A stretch of DNA of 64,000 nt from Pseudoalteromonas ruthenica (GCF_008808095.1 NZ_CP023397.1:620001-684000); one strand, 5' to 3'. Positions 34,790 to 44,050 are shown, numbered from the stretch's first letter. Notes: a model not told the origin generated them from the sequence alone. Made by a program: numbers and translations.

Positions 34790-34851
34790 AAAAAAATTAA
34801 AAAAGCTAAAACTTTTTTAAAAACTTTATATTTTCAATTGATTAGGCGCAT

Positions 34852-34873
34852 AAAAAAGGGCCCGTGCGGGCCC
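34852..34873 (-). terminator. Terminator of the sigma/anti-sigma operon
   Basis: Leftward RNA: GGGCCCGCACGGGCCC stem-loop followed by six T, 18 bases after the anti-sigma stop. Confidence 0.9.
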
Positions 34874-34890
34874 TAAAAACATGGTTTGCA

Positions 34891-35601
34891 TTAAATATCG
34901 ACTAACTCAGCCGTATATAGCACTTCGGTGGGCGTGCCAGTGGGAGAGCCTCCAAGTGGCTCTAAGCTGACAGCGAGCAGGTTGATATTGCCATCGGCGA
35001 AGTCTTTGGGGATAGGGAGCGATGCCTGCCCTGATTTGGGTAACAAACCTAAGGAAATTGGCGCTTCTTGTGTTTTTACTATCATCCAAAGCTCGTAGTC
35101 TTTATCTTGTCTCGCTTTTAGCTGCTCATTTGCTTTAATCAGCAGTGCGTTGTCGGTAGCATCAATAAGCCAAAGTGGCTGTTGCTGCTGATCTTTTACA
35201 AGCGCAAACTGATCACTGACAAAGCGCTGGTCCACCGGCTCTGAAGGCAACATCACCAGTATTGTGAGCAATACACAGGCCGCAAGGCTGGCAGCGCTGA
35301 TTGTTGGCCAGAACCAAGGCGTTGATGTTTTAGTCACTGATTTGCCGTGGCCGATTGCGGTGACATTCTGTGTGTTGTTGATACGAGCTTGAATCTTTTG
35401 CCATACCTGTGGATTGGGCGCATCGTGGGGCAACTGCGTACCCAGTGCATTGAGGTGCTGCTCCCACTGATTTGTTGCATGGCGCGCATAATCTGAGGTC
35501 ATCAATAAACGCGCAAAGCGTTTACGTGCGGGACCCTTGAGCGTTCCGAGCACGTACTCGGCAGCTAAATGATCAATGAGGTTGTGGTTGTCATAGTTCA
35601 T
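34891..35601 (-). CDS. Anti-sigma factor (RskA/ChrR-like)
   Basis: 236 residues from the ATG at 35601, whose ATGA overlaps the sigma-factor stop. The in-frame ATG at 35613 is possible but lies inside the sigma gene. N-terminal anti-sigma domain: LAAEYVLGTLKGPARKRFARLL (zinc-less ASD as in the RskA group), one transmembrane helix (about 105-125), then an extracytoplasmic RskA C-terminal domain (LWLIDATDNALLIK, YELWMIVKTQEAPISLGLLP). It should hold the ECF sigma factor at the membrane until the outer domain senses a signal. Translationally coupled to the sigma gene. Confidence 0.9.
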   Translation of the reverse strand: MNYDNHNLIDHLAAEYVLGTLKGPARKRFARLLMTSDYARHATNQWEQHLNALGTQLPHDAPNPQVWQKIQARINNTQNVTAIGHGKSVTKTSTPWFWPTISAASLAACVLLTILVMLPSEPVDQRFVSDQFALVKDQQQQPLWLIDATDNALLIKANEQLKARQDKDYELWMIVKTQEAPISLGLLPKSGQASLPIPKDFADGNINLLAVSLEPLGGSPTGTPTEVLYTAELVDI

Positions 35602-36116
35602 ATTCCTAAGCACCTCTTTAATTGCGATAACCCTCGACGGATCCAGCTTTTAACTGTGCCAAGTGGGTCGCCCAAATGGGAAACGACTTCGCCATGGCTA
35701 AAGCCACGAAAATAAGCTAAATGAATCGCATGACGTTGCTCTGGAGCAAGCGCCTCGATACAGTGCGCCAATTGTGAGTTTTCTTCAGCCACGATGGGTT
35801 GCTCACTGCCATGAGTTTCTTCACACTCCTCCTCTTGGCGGACCTTTTGATAACGCAGCATGTCTAAGCAGCGGTATCGCGCAATGCTCACCATCCAACT
35901 GAGCACTTCTCCCTTATCTGTTTGATAATCGCTGGCATTGTGCCAGATACGCACATAGGCCTCTTGCAGCGCTTCATCAGCTAAGGCTGGGCTATTCAAC
36001 ATTTTACGACAAATAGCGTTGATGAGACCGCTGGTGTCTTTGTAGAGGTGTTCAAAAGCGCGTTGATCACCTTGCGCCACCGCTGTCAACCAAGCTAAAT
36101 GATGTTCTTTTTGCAC
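35598..36116 (-). CDS. ECF sigma factor (SigK-like)
   Basis: 172-residue extracytoplasmic-function sigma factor: region 2 at about 10-80 (FEHLYKDTSG, ADEALQEAYVRIWHNA, SWMVSIARYRCLDMLR) and region 4 at about 110-168 (CIEALAPEQRHAIHLAYFRGFSHGEV, GTVKSWIRRGLSQLKRCL). The GTG start at 36116 has AAGGGG upstream. With the GCATCCAA-N14-CGTTA motif at 36130-36156 the leader would be under about 10 bases, so either transcription starts further upstream as well or translation is nearly leaderless. It probably drives its own gene and the DUF4331 operon. Confidence 0.93.
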   Translation of the reverse strand: MQKEHHLAWLTAVAQGDQRAFEHLYKDTSGLINAICRKMLNSPALADEALQEAYVRIWHNASDYQTDKGEVLSWMVSIARYRCLDMLRYQKVRQEEECEETHGSEQPIVAEENSQLAHCIEALAPEQRHAIHLAYFRGFSHGEVVSHLGDPLGTVKSWIRRGLSQLKRCLGI

Positions 36117-36129
36117 GACGTTATCCCCT

Positions 36130-36156
36130 TAACGATTAATAAGTCTAATTGGATGC
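36130..36156 (-). promoter_or_regulatory. Autoregulatory ECF-sigma promoter motif
   Basis: Leftward: GCATCCAA (36156-36149), 14-base spacer, CGTTA (36134-36130). Identical in both elements and spacing to the site before DUF4331. It resembles the TGATCCA/CCATCC-type -35 elements of related ECF groups. Confidence 0.65.
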
Positions 36157-36343
36157 ATAGACTCTTGCCAGACTAGCATATAACACTATTTTAACAATTA
36201 ATTAGGTTGATAATTAGCAACGACATCAATAACTTCGTTGTATTAAAGCGGTACACATCGGTATTTAAAGAGGGGCTTTTAGCGCTTGCGCTTACTGGTG
36301 ATCGTGATATGGTTTTACTATAACACTATACAAGGAGTGGTTG

Positions 36344-37978
36344 ATGTACGCTGCTGTTGCTTACTTATTGATGGCCGTGGCGCTTTGTGCCATTGCCGTA
36401 GTTATTAAAATTCCCTATTTCGCAATCTTTTTCTACTGGAGCGCACTGTCGTTACTACTGGTTTCCTTGGCCTATATCGCCAATTTAGGGCGCATTTTTA
36501 GAAAGCGTCAAGATGGCAGTATTCCTTGGTATATTCGGTGGGCATTTATTCCTTTCTTATTAGGTGCGCAACTATATAACTCTTGGCAACGGCGCACAGA
36601 TAAAGTGCCGCCTATTCAAGAAGTTGAGCCAGGCTTGTTTCTCGCCTGCCGACTGTTTCCTTCCGACGTGGAAACCCTTAAGCATGAAAATGTCACTGCC
36701 ATACTAGACGCTACCTGCGAGTTTGATGGTTTGGACTGGTCGCTCATCGGTGAAAACATCAGTTATTTGAATATCCCTGTGTTGGATCATGCGGCGCCAA
36801 ACCGCGCGCAACTGCGCCAAGCCATCAACTGGATTCACCACCACCGCAAACGCAACCGCAATGTGGTTGTACACTGTGCCCTTGGACGCGGGCGCTCGGT
36901 ATTAGTGATGGCTGCTTACTTACTAGCTAAAGAGCCTGAGGCGGACTTAGACGAAGTGTTGTCGCGAATTCAGGAGACCCGTGAGACGGCCAACCTCAAT
37001 CGTTTCCAGCGCAAGGCCCTGAAGAAAATGCATAGCAGTGGTGAACTCGAAGTACGCAATAAAGTGTGCTTAATTGCTAATCCAGTTTCCGGACGTAAGT
37101 TATGGGGTGAAAAAAAGCACGAGATCATGTCACGCCTCAATGGCTATTTTGATATGTCGGTGAAAACCACCACAGAGGAGGTGAATGCGGCGATGCTAGC
37201 CGAGCAAGCGTTGGCCGATCATCCTGATATGATAATCGCTTGCGGCGGCGATGGCACGGTCACCGAAGTCGCCTCAGTGATCTGTAATAGCGATATCGTC
37301 TTGGGTATTATTCCCATGGGCACGGCCAACGCCTTAGCGCATGTGATTATGGGGATTGAGTCTAAAGCCTTTGGGGTTGATAAGGCCCTTGATGTGTTGA
37401 TCAGTGGAGATGTTCAGGCCATAGACACAGCGCGCTGTAATGATGAGTTAACACTGTTACTCATCGGTCTAGGGTTTGAGCAAAAAATGATTGAGAGCGC
37501 TCATCGCGACGCCAAAAATAGCAGCGGCCAATTCGCCTATTTGCAAGGCTTCTGGCAAGCACTTGGCGAGCATAAGGCTAAAGATTACGAGTTAACATTG
37601 GATGATATGGCACCTCAGTCTGTGCATACAAACAGTATGATTATTGCCAACGCAGCGCCTATTTTTACTTTGCTAGCGCAAGGGCGAGGGCAACCTGAGC
37701 ATGACGATGGTTTATTGGATGTCAATTGGCTCGAACCGGCCAAAGACTCCAGCGTTAACGTACTTAGTATTGCTGAGCTTGCATTTAACAGTGTGACTCA
37801 AACTCAACTTGATGTGAATGCGCACCATACCAATGCCCGCAAGGTGCGTGTTACAGCCAATGAACCTATTGATTACGTAATAGATGGTGAAACTCGTCAG
37901 GCAGATGAGTTGGTCATTGAGATTCAGCCCTCATCATTGCGTGTAATGGCTCCGCAGCGCAACGAAGAGTCATCTTAA
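36344..37978 (+). CDS. Membrane protein: dual-specificity phosphatase fused to lipid kinase
   Basis: 544 residues from the ATG at 36344 (AAGGAG 6 bases before). Three parts are visible. (1) Two or three N-terminal transmembrane helices (about 1-75). (2) A tyrosine/dual-specificity phosphatase domain (about 95-225) with the cysteine loop HCALGRGRS and general-acid region NIPVLDHAAP. (3) A diacylglycerol-kinase-type catalytic domain (about 240-540) with IANPVSG, GGDGTVTEV and the GIIPMGTANALA loop, as in YegS/BmrU lipid kinases. Membrane placement suggests lipid or inositol-phosphate substrates. Both catalytic motifs look intact. It stands alone between the ECF sigma gene and a small exported protein. 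Confidence 0.9.
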   Translation: MYAAVAYLLMAVALCAIAVVIKIPYFAIFFYWSALSLLLVSLAYIANLGRIFRKRQDGSIPWYIRWAFIPFLLGAQLYNSWQRRTDKVPPIQEVEPGLFLACRLFPSDVETLKHENVTAILDATCEFDGLDWSLIGENISYLNIPVLDHAAPNRAQLRQAINWIHHHRKRNRNVVVHCALGRGRSVLVMAAYLLAKEPEADLDEVLSRIQETRETANLNRFQRKALKKMHSSGELEVRNKVCLIANPVSGRKLWGEKKHEIMSRLNGYFDMSVKTTTEEVNAAMLAEQALADHPDMIIACGGDGTVTEVASVICNSDIVLGIIPMGTANALAHVIMGIESKAFGVDKALDVLISGDVQAIDTARCNDELTLLLIGLGFEQKMIESAHRDAKNSSGQFAYLQGFWQALGEHKAKDYELTLDDMAPQSVHTNSMIIANAAPIFTLLAQGRGQPEHDDGLLDVNWLEPAKDSSVNVLSIAELAFNSVTQTQLDVNAHHTNARKVRVTANEPIDYVIDGETRQADELVIEIQPSSLRVMAPQRNEESS

Positions 37979-38032
37979 AAGCACAAAGTGATTGGGCCCA
38001 GGTCATTTGGCTCAATCACCTTATAGCGTTAG

Positions 38033-38320
38033 TTAGTGCACGCGGATTTTGCCTTGTTGCTCGGGATAAACTGGGTGGCCCTGTTTATCTACAGCTCGCC
38101 AGATAAGCGCGCCGTTATCTTGGTTTGGGTGTTTACGGGCACAGATTTTCGGTGCCCCAAACATGTCAATTACCGCTCCTTCACTGTAACGACGCTCTTC
38201 ATACCAACACACCGATGTGTGCTGCGCATCGACCCAAACATGTGTTTTGGTTTTCTTGGTATCGGCAGCCCCTTGCGGGGCGAACATGAGTGTTATCAAT
38301 ACCACAAGCGCTGTGCGCAT
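38033..38320 (-). CDS. DUF1496 (YnjH-like) small exported protein
   Basis: 95 residues from the ATG at 38320 (GGAG upstream); the longer frame to 38365 adds an N-terminus that does not look like a signal. Signal peptide of about 19 residues ending GAA, then the DUF1496 core SVCWYEERRYSEGAVIDMFGAPKIC with two cysteines that may pair. Family members are periplasmic and uncharacterised. Confidence 0.8.
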   Translation of the reverse strand: MRTALVVLITLMFAPQGAADTKKTKTHVWVDAQHTSVCWYEERRYSEGAVIDMFGAPKICARKHPNQDNGALIWRAVDKQGHPVYPEQQGKIRVH

Positions 38321-38392
38321 ATCGGTTTCTCCGAGATGTAATCGTGATGTCAAAGCAACAGGCACAATTATGAGACCTGTTGCTTTGCGTGT

Positions 38393-39019
38393 TTAGGTGG
38401 CATCCACCTGTTGCTGCGGCGCTGCATCAGCGAACGCCTTGAGCGTATTGCAGTGATTATATATGGCCATGATTTTTGGGTAGCGGTCCATATCGACTTT
38501 AAAGCGCAGGGCGTTAAACACTTGAGGAACCAGGCAGATGTCGGCCAGTGTTGGCGCGCTGCCAAAACAAAACGGCCCCTCGCCGAGCTGATTTTCAAGG
38601 CTATCGAAGCCGGTCACTATCCAGTCTTGATACCATTTGGTTTTCTGCTCATCACTGACATTGAGCTCTGCTGTTAAATACTTTAGCACACGCAGATTGT
38701 TGATGGGGTGAATATCGACGGCAATGGCATACGCCAGCGCGCGAATTTGTGCTTTTTCCCAGGCATCACCACTAACCAGCGGCGCCTGCGGGGCTATTTC
38801 GTCCAACCACTCTAAAATAGCCAGTGATTGACTAAGTACGCCTTGCTCGGTTTCAATGGCAGGTAGCAAGCCTTGTGGGTTTTTGCTGAGATAGGGCTCA
38901 CCACGCTGCTCGGATTTGAGCAAATTGACCGGTACAATGTCATGCTCCAGCTCCTTTAAATTTAGTGCAATGCGCACGCGATAAGCCGCTGATGAGCGAA
39001 AATAACTGTATAGCTTCAT
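38393..39019 (-). CDS. maiA: Maleylacetoacetate isomerase
   Basis: Zeta-class glutathione-S-transferase that isomerises maleylacetoacetate to fumarylacetoacetate in tyrosine breakdown. 208 residues. The N-terminal thioredoxin fold has the family motif YFRSSAAYRVRIALNLK (active-site SSxxxR) and ESLAI-like QSLAILEWLDE; the C-terminal helical domain has TLADICLVPQV. Its ATG overlaps the hmgA stop by one base, so the two are co-translated. No fumarylacetoacetase or 4-hydroxyphenylpyruvate dioxygenase gene is in the window. Confidence 0.94.
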   Translation of the reverse strand: MKLYSYFRSSAAYRVRIALNLKELEHDIVPVNLLKSEQRGEPYLSKNPQGLLPAIETEQGVLSQSLAILEWLDEIAPQAPLVSGDAWEKAQIRALAYAIAVDIHPINNLRVLKYLTAELNVSDEQKTKWYQDWIVTGFDSLENQLGEGPFCFGSAPTLADICLVPQVFNALRFKVDMDRYPKIMAIYNHCNTLKAFADAAPQQQVDAT

Positions 39020-40320
39020 TATTTCTCTCCGTTAAAGTGTTTTTTTATCCCTTTCCAGCAATCAAGATAGTTGCTTTGGCGCTCTTTGCCAGTTAACGCG
39101 TACTCTGTGGGAGCAATGATATAGCGGGACTCAAACATAAAGGCTAAGGTGTTTTCATAGCGTACCGGCTCAAGCTCGCCCTGGCTTGCCTTGTCGAACA
39201 CTTCGGCTTCTGGGCCGTGCGGTGACATGCAATTGTGCAGGCTCGAGCCACCTGGGACAAAGCCCGCTTCTTTCGCGTCATAGGTGCCTTTAATCAGACC
39301 CATAAATTCACTCATGACATTGCGGTGGTAATACGGCGGTCTAAAGGTGTGCTCGGCGACCATCCATCGCTCAGGGAAAATAACGAAGTCAACATTGGCC
39401 ACTCCTGGGGTGCCCGAAGGAGAGGTCAATACCGTGAAAATGGATGGATCTGGGTGATCGAAACTGACCGTGTTCATGACATTAAAACGTGACAGGTCAT
39501 ATTTGTATGGCGCGCTGTTACCGGTCCAAGCCACCACATCCAGCGGTGAATGGGTGATATCTGCTCGATACAGTTGGCCGCTAAATTTGGCCACCAATTC
39601 AAAGTCACCTTCTTTGTCTTCAAATGCGGCGACAGGATATTGGAAGTCGCGGTCATTGGCATAGCCATTGGCACCCACTGGTCCGCGCTCAGGAAGAATA
39701 TAGGGGTGGCCATAGTTTTCGCAGATATAGCCGCGCACGGGGCCATCGATTAATTCGACAAGGAACTTCATGCCACGAGGGATCACCGCGATTTCTCCGG
39801 GGACAATTTCGATGATGCCGCATTCTGTACGCAGCCGCAGGCCGCCTTGTTGCGGCACAAACAACATCTCGCCATCGGCGTTATAAAAGTAACGCTCATG
39901 CATCGAGGTATTGGCCACATAAACGTGAATACCAATCCCGGCTTGACCATTGACGCTACCATTAGCTGCCATGGTCACCAAACCATCGATAAAGTCGGTA
40001 TGCTCAACGGGAATATCGATTGGATCCCAACGTAGCATAGTCGGTGGAGTCGGCACTTCGGTGATGGGGGCACTGCGCAGTAAGCCATTGTTCAGGGGTT
40101 GATAATCTCCTTGAACCACCGATGGGCGAATACGATATAGCCAAGAGCGACGATTGTCGGCGCGCGGCGCGGTAAACGCGGTTGTCGAGAATTGTTCAGC
40201 GTAAAGGCCATAGTTGACCTTCTGTGGGCTGAATTGACCAATTGGCAAGGCATCGGCAAGGGCTTCGGTGTCAAATTCGTTGCCAAAGCCGGTCATGTAT
40301 TGCAGTGTGTGTTTGCTCAT
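39019..40320 (-). CDS. hmgA: Homogentisate 1,2-dioxygenase
   Basis: Fe(II) ring-cleavage enzyme converting homogentisate to maleylacetoacetate. 433 residues, the normal length. Conserved N-terminus [14 protein letters not shown]. Iron-ligand region: [20 protein letters not shown] (His), E in SEFMGLIKG, and the [11 protein letters not shown] histidine. First gene of hmgA-maiA, divergent from a MarR regulator across a palindrome and a TyrR-like box. Loss of this activity is the usual cause of pyomelanin in bacteria; here all motifs are intact. Confidence 0.97.
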   Translation of the reverse strand: MSKHTLQYMTGFGNEFDTEALADALPIGQFSPQKVNYGLYAEQFSTTAFTAPRADNRRSWLYRIRPSVVQGDYQPLNNGLLRSAPITEVPTPPTMLRWDPIDIPVEHTDFIDGLVTMAANGSVNGQAGIGIHVYVANTSMHERYFYNADGEMLFVPQQGGLRLRTECGIIEIVPGEIAVIPRGMKFLVELIDGPVRGYICENYGHPYILPERGPVGANGYANDRDFQYPVAAFEDKEGDFELVAKFSGQLYRADITHSPLDVVAWTGNSAPYKYDLSRFNVMNTVSFDHPDPSIFTVLTSPSGTPGVANVDFVIFPERWMVAEHTFRPPYYHRNVMSEFMGLIKGTYDAKEAGFVPGGSSLHNCMSPHGPEAEVFDKASQGELEPVRYENTLAFMFESRYIIAPTEYALTGKERQSNYLDCWKGIKKHFNGEK

Positions 40321-40351
40321 TAGTAGGCTCCTGTTGTATTGTTAGCCAACA

Positions 40352-40369
40352 TACTCTCATGTGAGAGTA
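40352..40369. promoter_or_regulatory. Perfect 18-bp palindrome, likely MarR operator
   Basis: TACTCTCA-TG-TGAGAGTA, 8-base arms, 32 bases upstream of the hmgA ATG in the space shared with the marR gene. Size and symmetry fit a MarR dimer site. Confidence 0.65.
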
Positions 40370-40395
40370 ATTTCAAACATCACGCACAGGGCGGG

Positions 40396-40413
40396 TGTAA
40401 CATAAATTTTACG
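40396..40413. promoter_or_regulatory. TyrR-box-like site
   Basis: TGTAAC-N6-TTTACG, differing from the TyrR consensus TGTAAA-N6-TTTACA at one outer base in each half and keeping the essential G and C spacing. It lies between hmgA and marR. Confidence 0.45.
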
Positions 40414-40423
40414 TGTAAAGTCG

Positions 40424-40870
40424 ATGCCATTTGATTTAAATAACTTCATCCCCTATCTACTCACCTTGTCTGGGGCCAAAGTCAGCGCTGCTTTTGCCTC
40501 TGTTTATCAAGATTCATTATCAACTCCCCAATGGCGCATTATGTGTCATTTGAGACAACAAAAATCAGGCCTAACGTCACGGCAACTATGCGACTATGCG
40601 CTATTAGACAAATCAACGGCATCGCGGGCAATTAATGGTTTGCACGCACAATTATGGGTTGAGGTGCAGCCTTGTGCGGAGGATAGGCGCGCCAAACAAG
40701 TGCGTTTAACGCCTTTGGGCGAGTCATTGATGGATGAGTTAGAGGCGAGGGCTTTGCAGTGGCAACAGAGCTTAATAACCGAGCTAAGCGCAAAGGAACA
40801 GGCCTTGCTGAAAGGTTGTTTGCAGAAATTAAACCGCGCTGCAGAGGCGAGCGCCAGTCGTCAGGCATAA
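40424..40870 (+). CDS. MarR-family transcriptional regulator
   Basis: 148 residues with a winged helix: SLSTPQWRIMCHLRQQ, then SGLTSRQLCDYALLDKSTASRAINGL (recognition helix), and a wing with DRRAKQVRLTPLG. Divergent from hmgA-maiA over 103 bases containing a perfect palindrome, so it most likely controls homogentisate breakdown and itself. The ligand would be a pathway intermediate such as homogentisate; this is inference. A terminator for the opposite-strand receptor gene lies just after the stop. Confidence 0.9.
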   Translation: MPFDLNNFIPYLLTLSGAKVSAAFASVYQDSLSTPQWRIMCHLRQQKSGLTSRQLCDYALLDKSTASRAINGLHAQLWVEVQPCAEDRRAKQVRLTPLGESLMDELEARALQWQQSLITELSAKEQALLKGCLQKLNRAAEASASRQA

Positions 40871-40873
40871 AAA

Positions 40874-40896
40874 AAGGCCCACCTTAGGTGAGCCTT
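40874..40896 (-). terminator. Terminator of the first Oar-like receptor gene
   Basis: Leftward RNA: AAGGCTCACCTAAGGTGGGCCTT hairpin with one mismatch, followed by seven T. It can also serve marR from the other side. Confidence 0.85.
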
Positions 40897-40918
40897 CTAT
40901 TATCGTGTTTACTAGCAA

Positions 40919-43900
40919 TTAGAACGTATAGCGAACACCGATGCGCATTTCCCACAGTGACGCGTCGCGTTGTACAGACGTGTCTTGGTTGCCATCGTTA
41001 AAGCCGGTATAAACATAACGGCCGTTGCTGTCGATATTCATATCAACCATACGGTTGCCTACGAATGAGCCTTTTTTGTAAGTGCCCCAGTCGTCGTTCA
41101 ACAGGTTAGTTAGGTTGTCGATGACAAAGAACACTTCACCTTTGTGGCCTTCTGCGAAGCCAGGCAGCTGTTGCGTTACTTTCAGATCAAACTTCACATA
41201 CCACTCGGCATTTTCGGAGTTACGATCGGTCACTGAGCCACGCTTTAAGCCTTCTTCTTCGATGAATGCATTGAATGCAGCGAGATCTTCGGCACTCATG
41301 TCATAAACAACGTTTGGATCGTTTTCCAACGGTACGTACAGTAATTGGCGTGAACCATAGCCGTAGTTGTTGAAATCGCCGAACTGGCTGTCTGCGGTAT
41401 CAAACACGTAGCTGTAAGGTAAGCCTTCGCTTGCTTGACCGAGTAGGTTGAAGCGAGTTTCGTAACCATCGAAGAACTCTTGGGTGTAGCCAAGGCGCAA
41501 CGTAAAGCGGTGCGGTACTTCGTAATCCGAAGTGGCCGGTCCTGGCATACCTGGATTGGTGGTTGCGAAGTTACTGTAGTTCGATGCCGCCACTGAGCTA
41601 TTCATTGGGTTTACATCTTCTGAATCAGTAAATGCATAAGCCACAGTGAAGTCGATGCCATTATCGTATGACTTGCTTAGTGCTGCCGAGATAATGGTTG
41701 ATTCGCCATCATCGCCGTCTACATTGGTGAGCATGTACTCTTGATCGCGACCTTCGATGCTTTCGAAGATTGGACGACCGTCAAAGGTTGTCTCGCCGCT
41801 ATCACGTAAAGCGATGTCTTGTAGGTACGCTGAATCTTGTTTTTGCGTGTGCAATACATCTAAGTTAACAACATAGTCATTTTCGAAGGTGTACGTAGCA
41901 CCGACTGAGTACTTCCACTCTGACGGGATTTCAAAGTCTGGGTCGATTGAGTGAGTTGCTGAATCACCTGCGCCCGGTGTGGTTGCCGCGATTTCATCAA
42001 ACAGTGACTGTGGTACGCCGTAACCCGGAGTGTCACCATTGGTCATTGCAGTATTGAAGAGATCGACGTCATCCGCACGCAATTGAATTTGTGTTACCCC
42101 GTCGTTTTGGTAAGCGCTTGACGCCCATACGTTCGGATTACCACCTGAATAAAGACCGAAACCAGCGCGAATCTCAAGGGCATCGTCTACGAACCAGTTA
42201 AAGCCAACACGCGGTTGCAACAAGTCGACGCCATCTAGGTTTTGCTGGTTAGAGAAGCCATAGCGATTTTCAAATTGCGCATTGAAGTTTGGATAGTCGT
42301 CGCTTTGATATTTGTCATAGCGTAAACCAAACAACAAGGTCGCATCGATATCAGTGAAACTATACTCGTCTTGAACGTATAGAGTATGCACTTGGTATGA
42401 GAATTCTGCCGCTAAGTCGTTCGGATTGTTGCTGCCTGCTGCGTTATAATAATAAACGCGATCAGCGATACCTTGCTCATAATCTTCGATTGAGTCGAAG
42501 CGGAACTCACCTTCGGTGTGCTGTACGAAAAGGTTGAACACGTTCAAATCTTCATACTCATAACCGGCAGTAATAGTGTGCTGGTCAAGGTAATAAGTAC
42601 CTGAGATTTTCGCAGTCAGGTTATCCCAGTTAAGGTCGTTTGACTGACGTGAATCATCCGGGCCGATGTATACAGTGTCGTCATTGGGGCCGTAGCTGAT
42701 TTGGAATTCACCGAAACCGCTAGCCGCATCAAGTGACTCTTGGCGAGCATCTAGGTCTGACTTGCCGATACGCACTTCAGTTGAGAAGTTGGCCGACCAG
42801 TCTGAGTAAAGTGAACCGACGATAGAGTAGAACTCTGCGCCACGCTCGTAGAAGTGACTAGAAAATGCCAATTCGTCGTTGTCAGCATCGGACTGTGAAA
42901 GATCAAAACCATCGTTGTAGTTATACACTACACTGGCGCGGTGATCTTCGTTAATGTTCCAGTCTAGTTTTACCAACAGCTTTTCATCTTCGATAGGCAT
43001 GCTGCCTGGCGTTCCGCCGATATCGTAGTTATAAACATCGCTGGTGATTTGACGAATGCGGTCGATATCTGATTGGCTGATATTACCATTGTCGATAGGG
43101 CCGTAATCGAACTGTTTTACCCCTTCCAACTTCTCGTAAGAGGTGAACAAGAATAGCTTATCTTCAATCAGTGGCATGCCCACATTAAAGCCGTAGCGTT
43201 TTTCGGTGTAGTTGCCGTTGTCGATGTCGCCATCGATTTCGTCGATGCTGTCGCCTTTCATCGAGTCATTGGTGTAATCAAAGAATACGCCACCGTGCAA
43301 CTCATTGGTACCAGATTTAGTAACGGCGTTGATGTTACAAGAGGTAAAGCTGCCGTACTGAACGTCAAACGGGGCCATTTCAACGGCGACTTGCTCTAGC
43401 GCATCAAACGAGAACGGCTGGCGCACCGTTGGGTAACCATTTGAATTCAAACCAAAGTTGTCGTTCATACGAACGCCATCAAGGGTTAGGCTGTTAAAGC
43501 GCGGGTTAGCGCCACCACAGTGAATCGCATCGCGGCTATCGTCCACATAAATACGTGGGTCGGCACGGACAATATCTTTAATATCACGGTTAATGGCTGG
43601 TGCTGATTCTAAATCTGCTTGAGTAAAGGTCGCGGCCGGGCCGGTGCCACCTGAAAATGAACTAATAGGACGGCCGGTGACTACGATTTGCTCGATATCG
43701 CCTTTCGCTTGAAGTTGCACTGTTACTGGGTACTCTTTACCCAGTGATAGATAAACATTTTCAACGACTTGGTCTTCAAATTTATCTGAGTCGATCAGTA
43801 CATTGTATGGGCCGCCAACGCGCAAGCCTTTGGCGCTAAAGTAGCCAGCATCATTGACTACAGCGGTCTTTGCAGAGCCTGTCGGCAAGTGAATAATGGT

Positions 43901-44050
43901 CACTTCAGTGCCTGCAGCCGGGTTGCCGTTTGGTCCAGTGATTTGACCTTTGACTGAGGATGCGGTTTCGTTAGCAAAAGCACCTGAAGACATGCCCACA
44001 GTAGCGGCAATGGCCATCGACAGTGCCGATTTCCTAAGTTGCATTTTCAT
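40919..44050 (-). CDS. Oar-like TonB-dependent receptor 1
   Basis: 1043 residues: signal peptide (about 26 residues, ending AFA), an N-terminal carboxypeptidase-regulatory-like domain (about 30-115, SSVKGQITGPNGNPAAG, GLRVGGPYNVLI), a plug (about 120-250, with IEQIVVTGRPIS and FNSLTLDGVRMNDNFG), and a large beta barrel ending MRIGVRYTF. This is the layout of Oar-type receptors thought to handle protein or peptide substrates. Clear paralogue of the next gene (same domain order and shared motifs), with about 530 bases and a terminator between them, so separate promoters are likely. No iron box seen. Confidence 0.92.
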   Translation of the reverse strand: MKMQLRKSALSMAIAATVGMSSGAFANETASSVKGQITGPNGNPAAGTEVTIIHLPTGSAKTAVVNDAGYFSAKGLRVGGPYNVLIDSDKFEDQVVENVYLSLGKEYPVTVQLQAKGDIEQIVVTGRPISSFSGGTGPAATFTQADLESAPAINRDIKDIVRADPRIYVDDSRDAIHCGGANPRFNSLTLDGVRMNDNFGLNSNGYPTVRQPFSFDALEQVAVEMAPFDVQYGSFTSCNINAVTKSGTNELHGGVFFDYTNDSMKGDSIDEIDGDIDNGNYTEKRYGFNVGMPLIEDKLFLFTSYEKLEGVKQFDYGPIDNGNISQSDIDRIRQITSDVYNYDIGGTPGSMPIEDEKLLVKLDWNINEDHRASVVYNYNDGFDLSQSDADNDELAFSSHFYERGAEFYSIVGSLYSDWSANFSTEVRIGKSDLDARQESLDAASGFGEFQISYGPNDDTVYIGPDDSRQSNDLNWDNLTAKISGTYYLDQHTITAGYEYEDLNVFNLFVQHTEGEFRFDSIEDYEQGIADRVYYYNAAGSNNPNDLAAEFSYQVHTLYVQDEYSFTDIDATLLFGLRYDKYQSDDYPNFNAQFENRYGFSNQQNLDGVDLLQPRVGFNWFVDDALEIRAGFGLYSGGNPNVWASSAYQNDGVTQIQLRADDVDLFNTAMTNGDTPGYGVPQSLFDEIAATTPGAGDSATHSIDPDFEIPSEWKYSVGATYTFENDYVVNLDVLHTQKQDSAYLQDIALRDSGETTFDGRPIFESIEGRDQEYMLTNVDGDDGESTIISAALSKSYDNGIDFTVAYAFTDSEDVNPMNSSVAASNYSNFATTNPGMPGPATSDYEVPHRFTLRLGYTQEFFDGYETRFNLLGQASEGLPYSYVFDTADSQFGDFNNYGYGSRQLLYVPLENDPNVVYDMSAEDLAAFNAFIEEEGLKRGSVTDRNSENAEWYVKFDLKVTQQLPGFAEGHKGEVFFVIDNLTNLLNDDWGTYKKGSFVGNRMVDMNIDSNGRYVYTGFNDGNQDTSVQRDASLWEMRIGVRYTF

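Noticed and set aside
34731..34791. Longer N-terminus for DUF4331 (start at 34791)
   Set aside because: It would begin upstream of the GCATCCAA-N14-CGTTA promoter and spoil the signal peptide; AAGGAG favours 34731.
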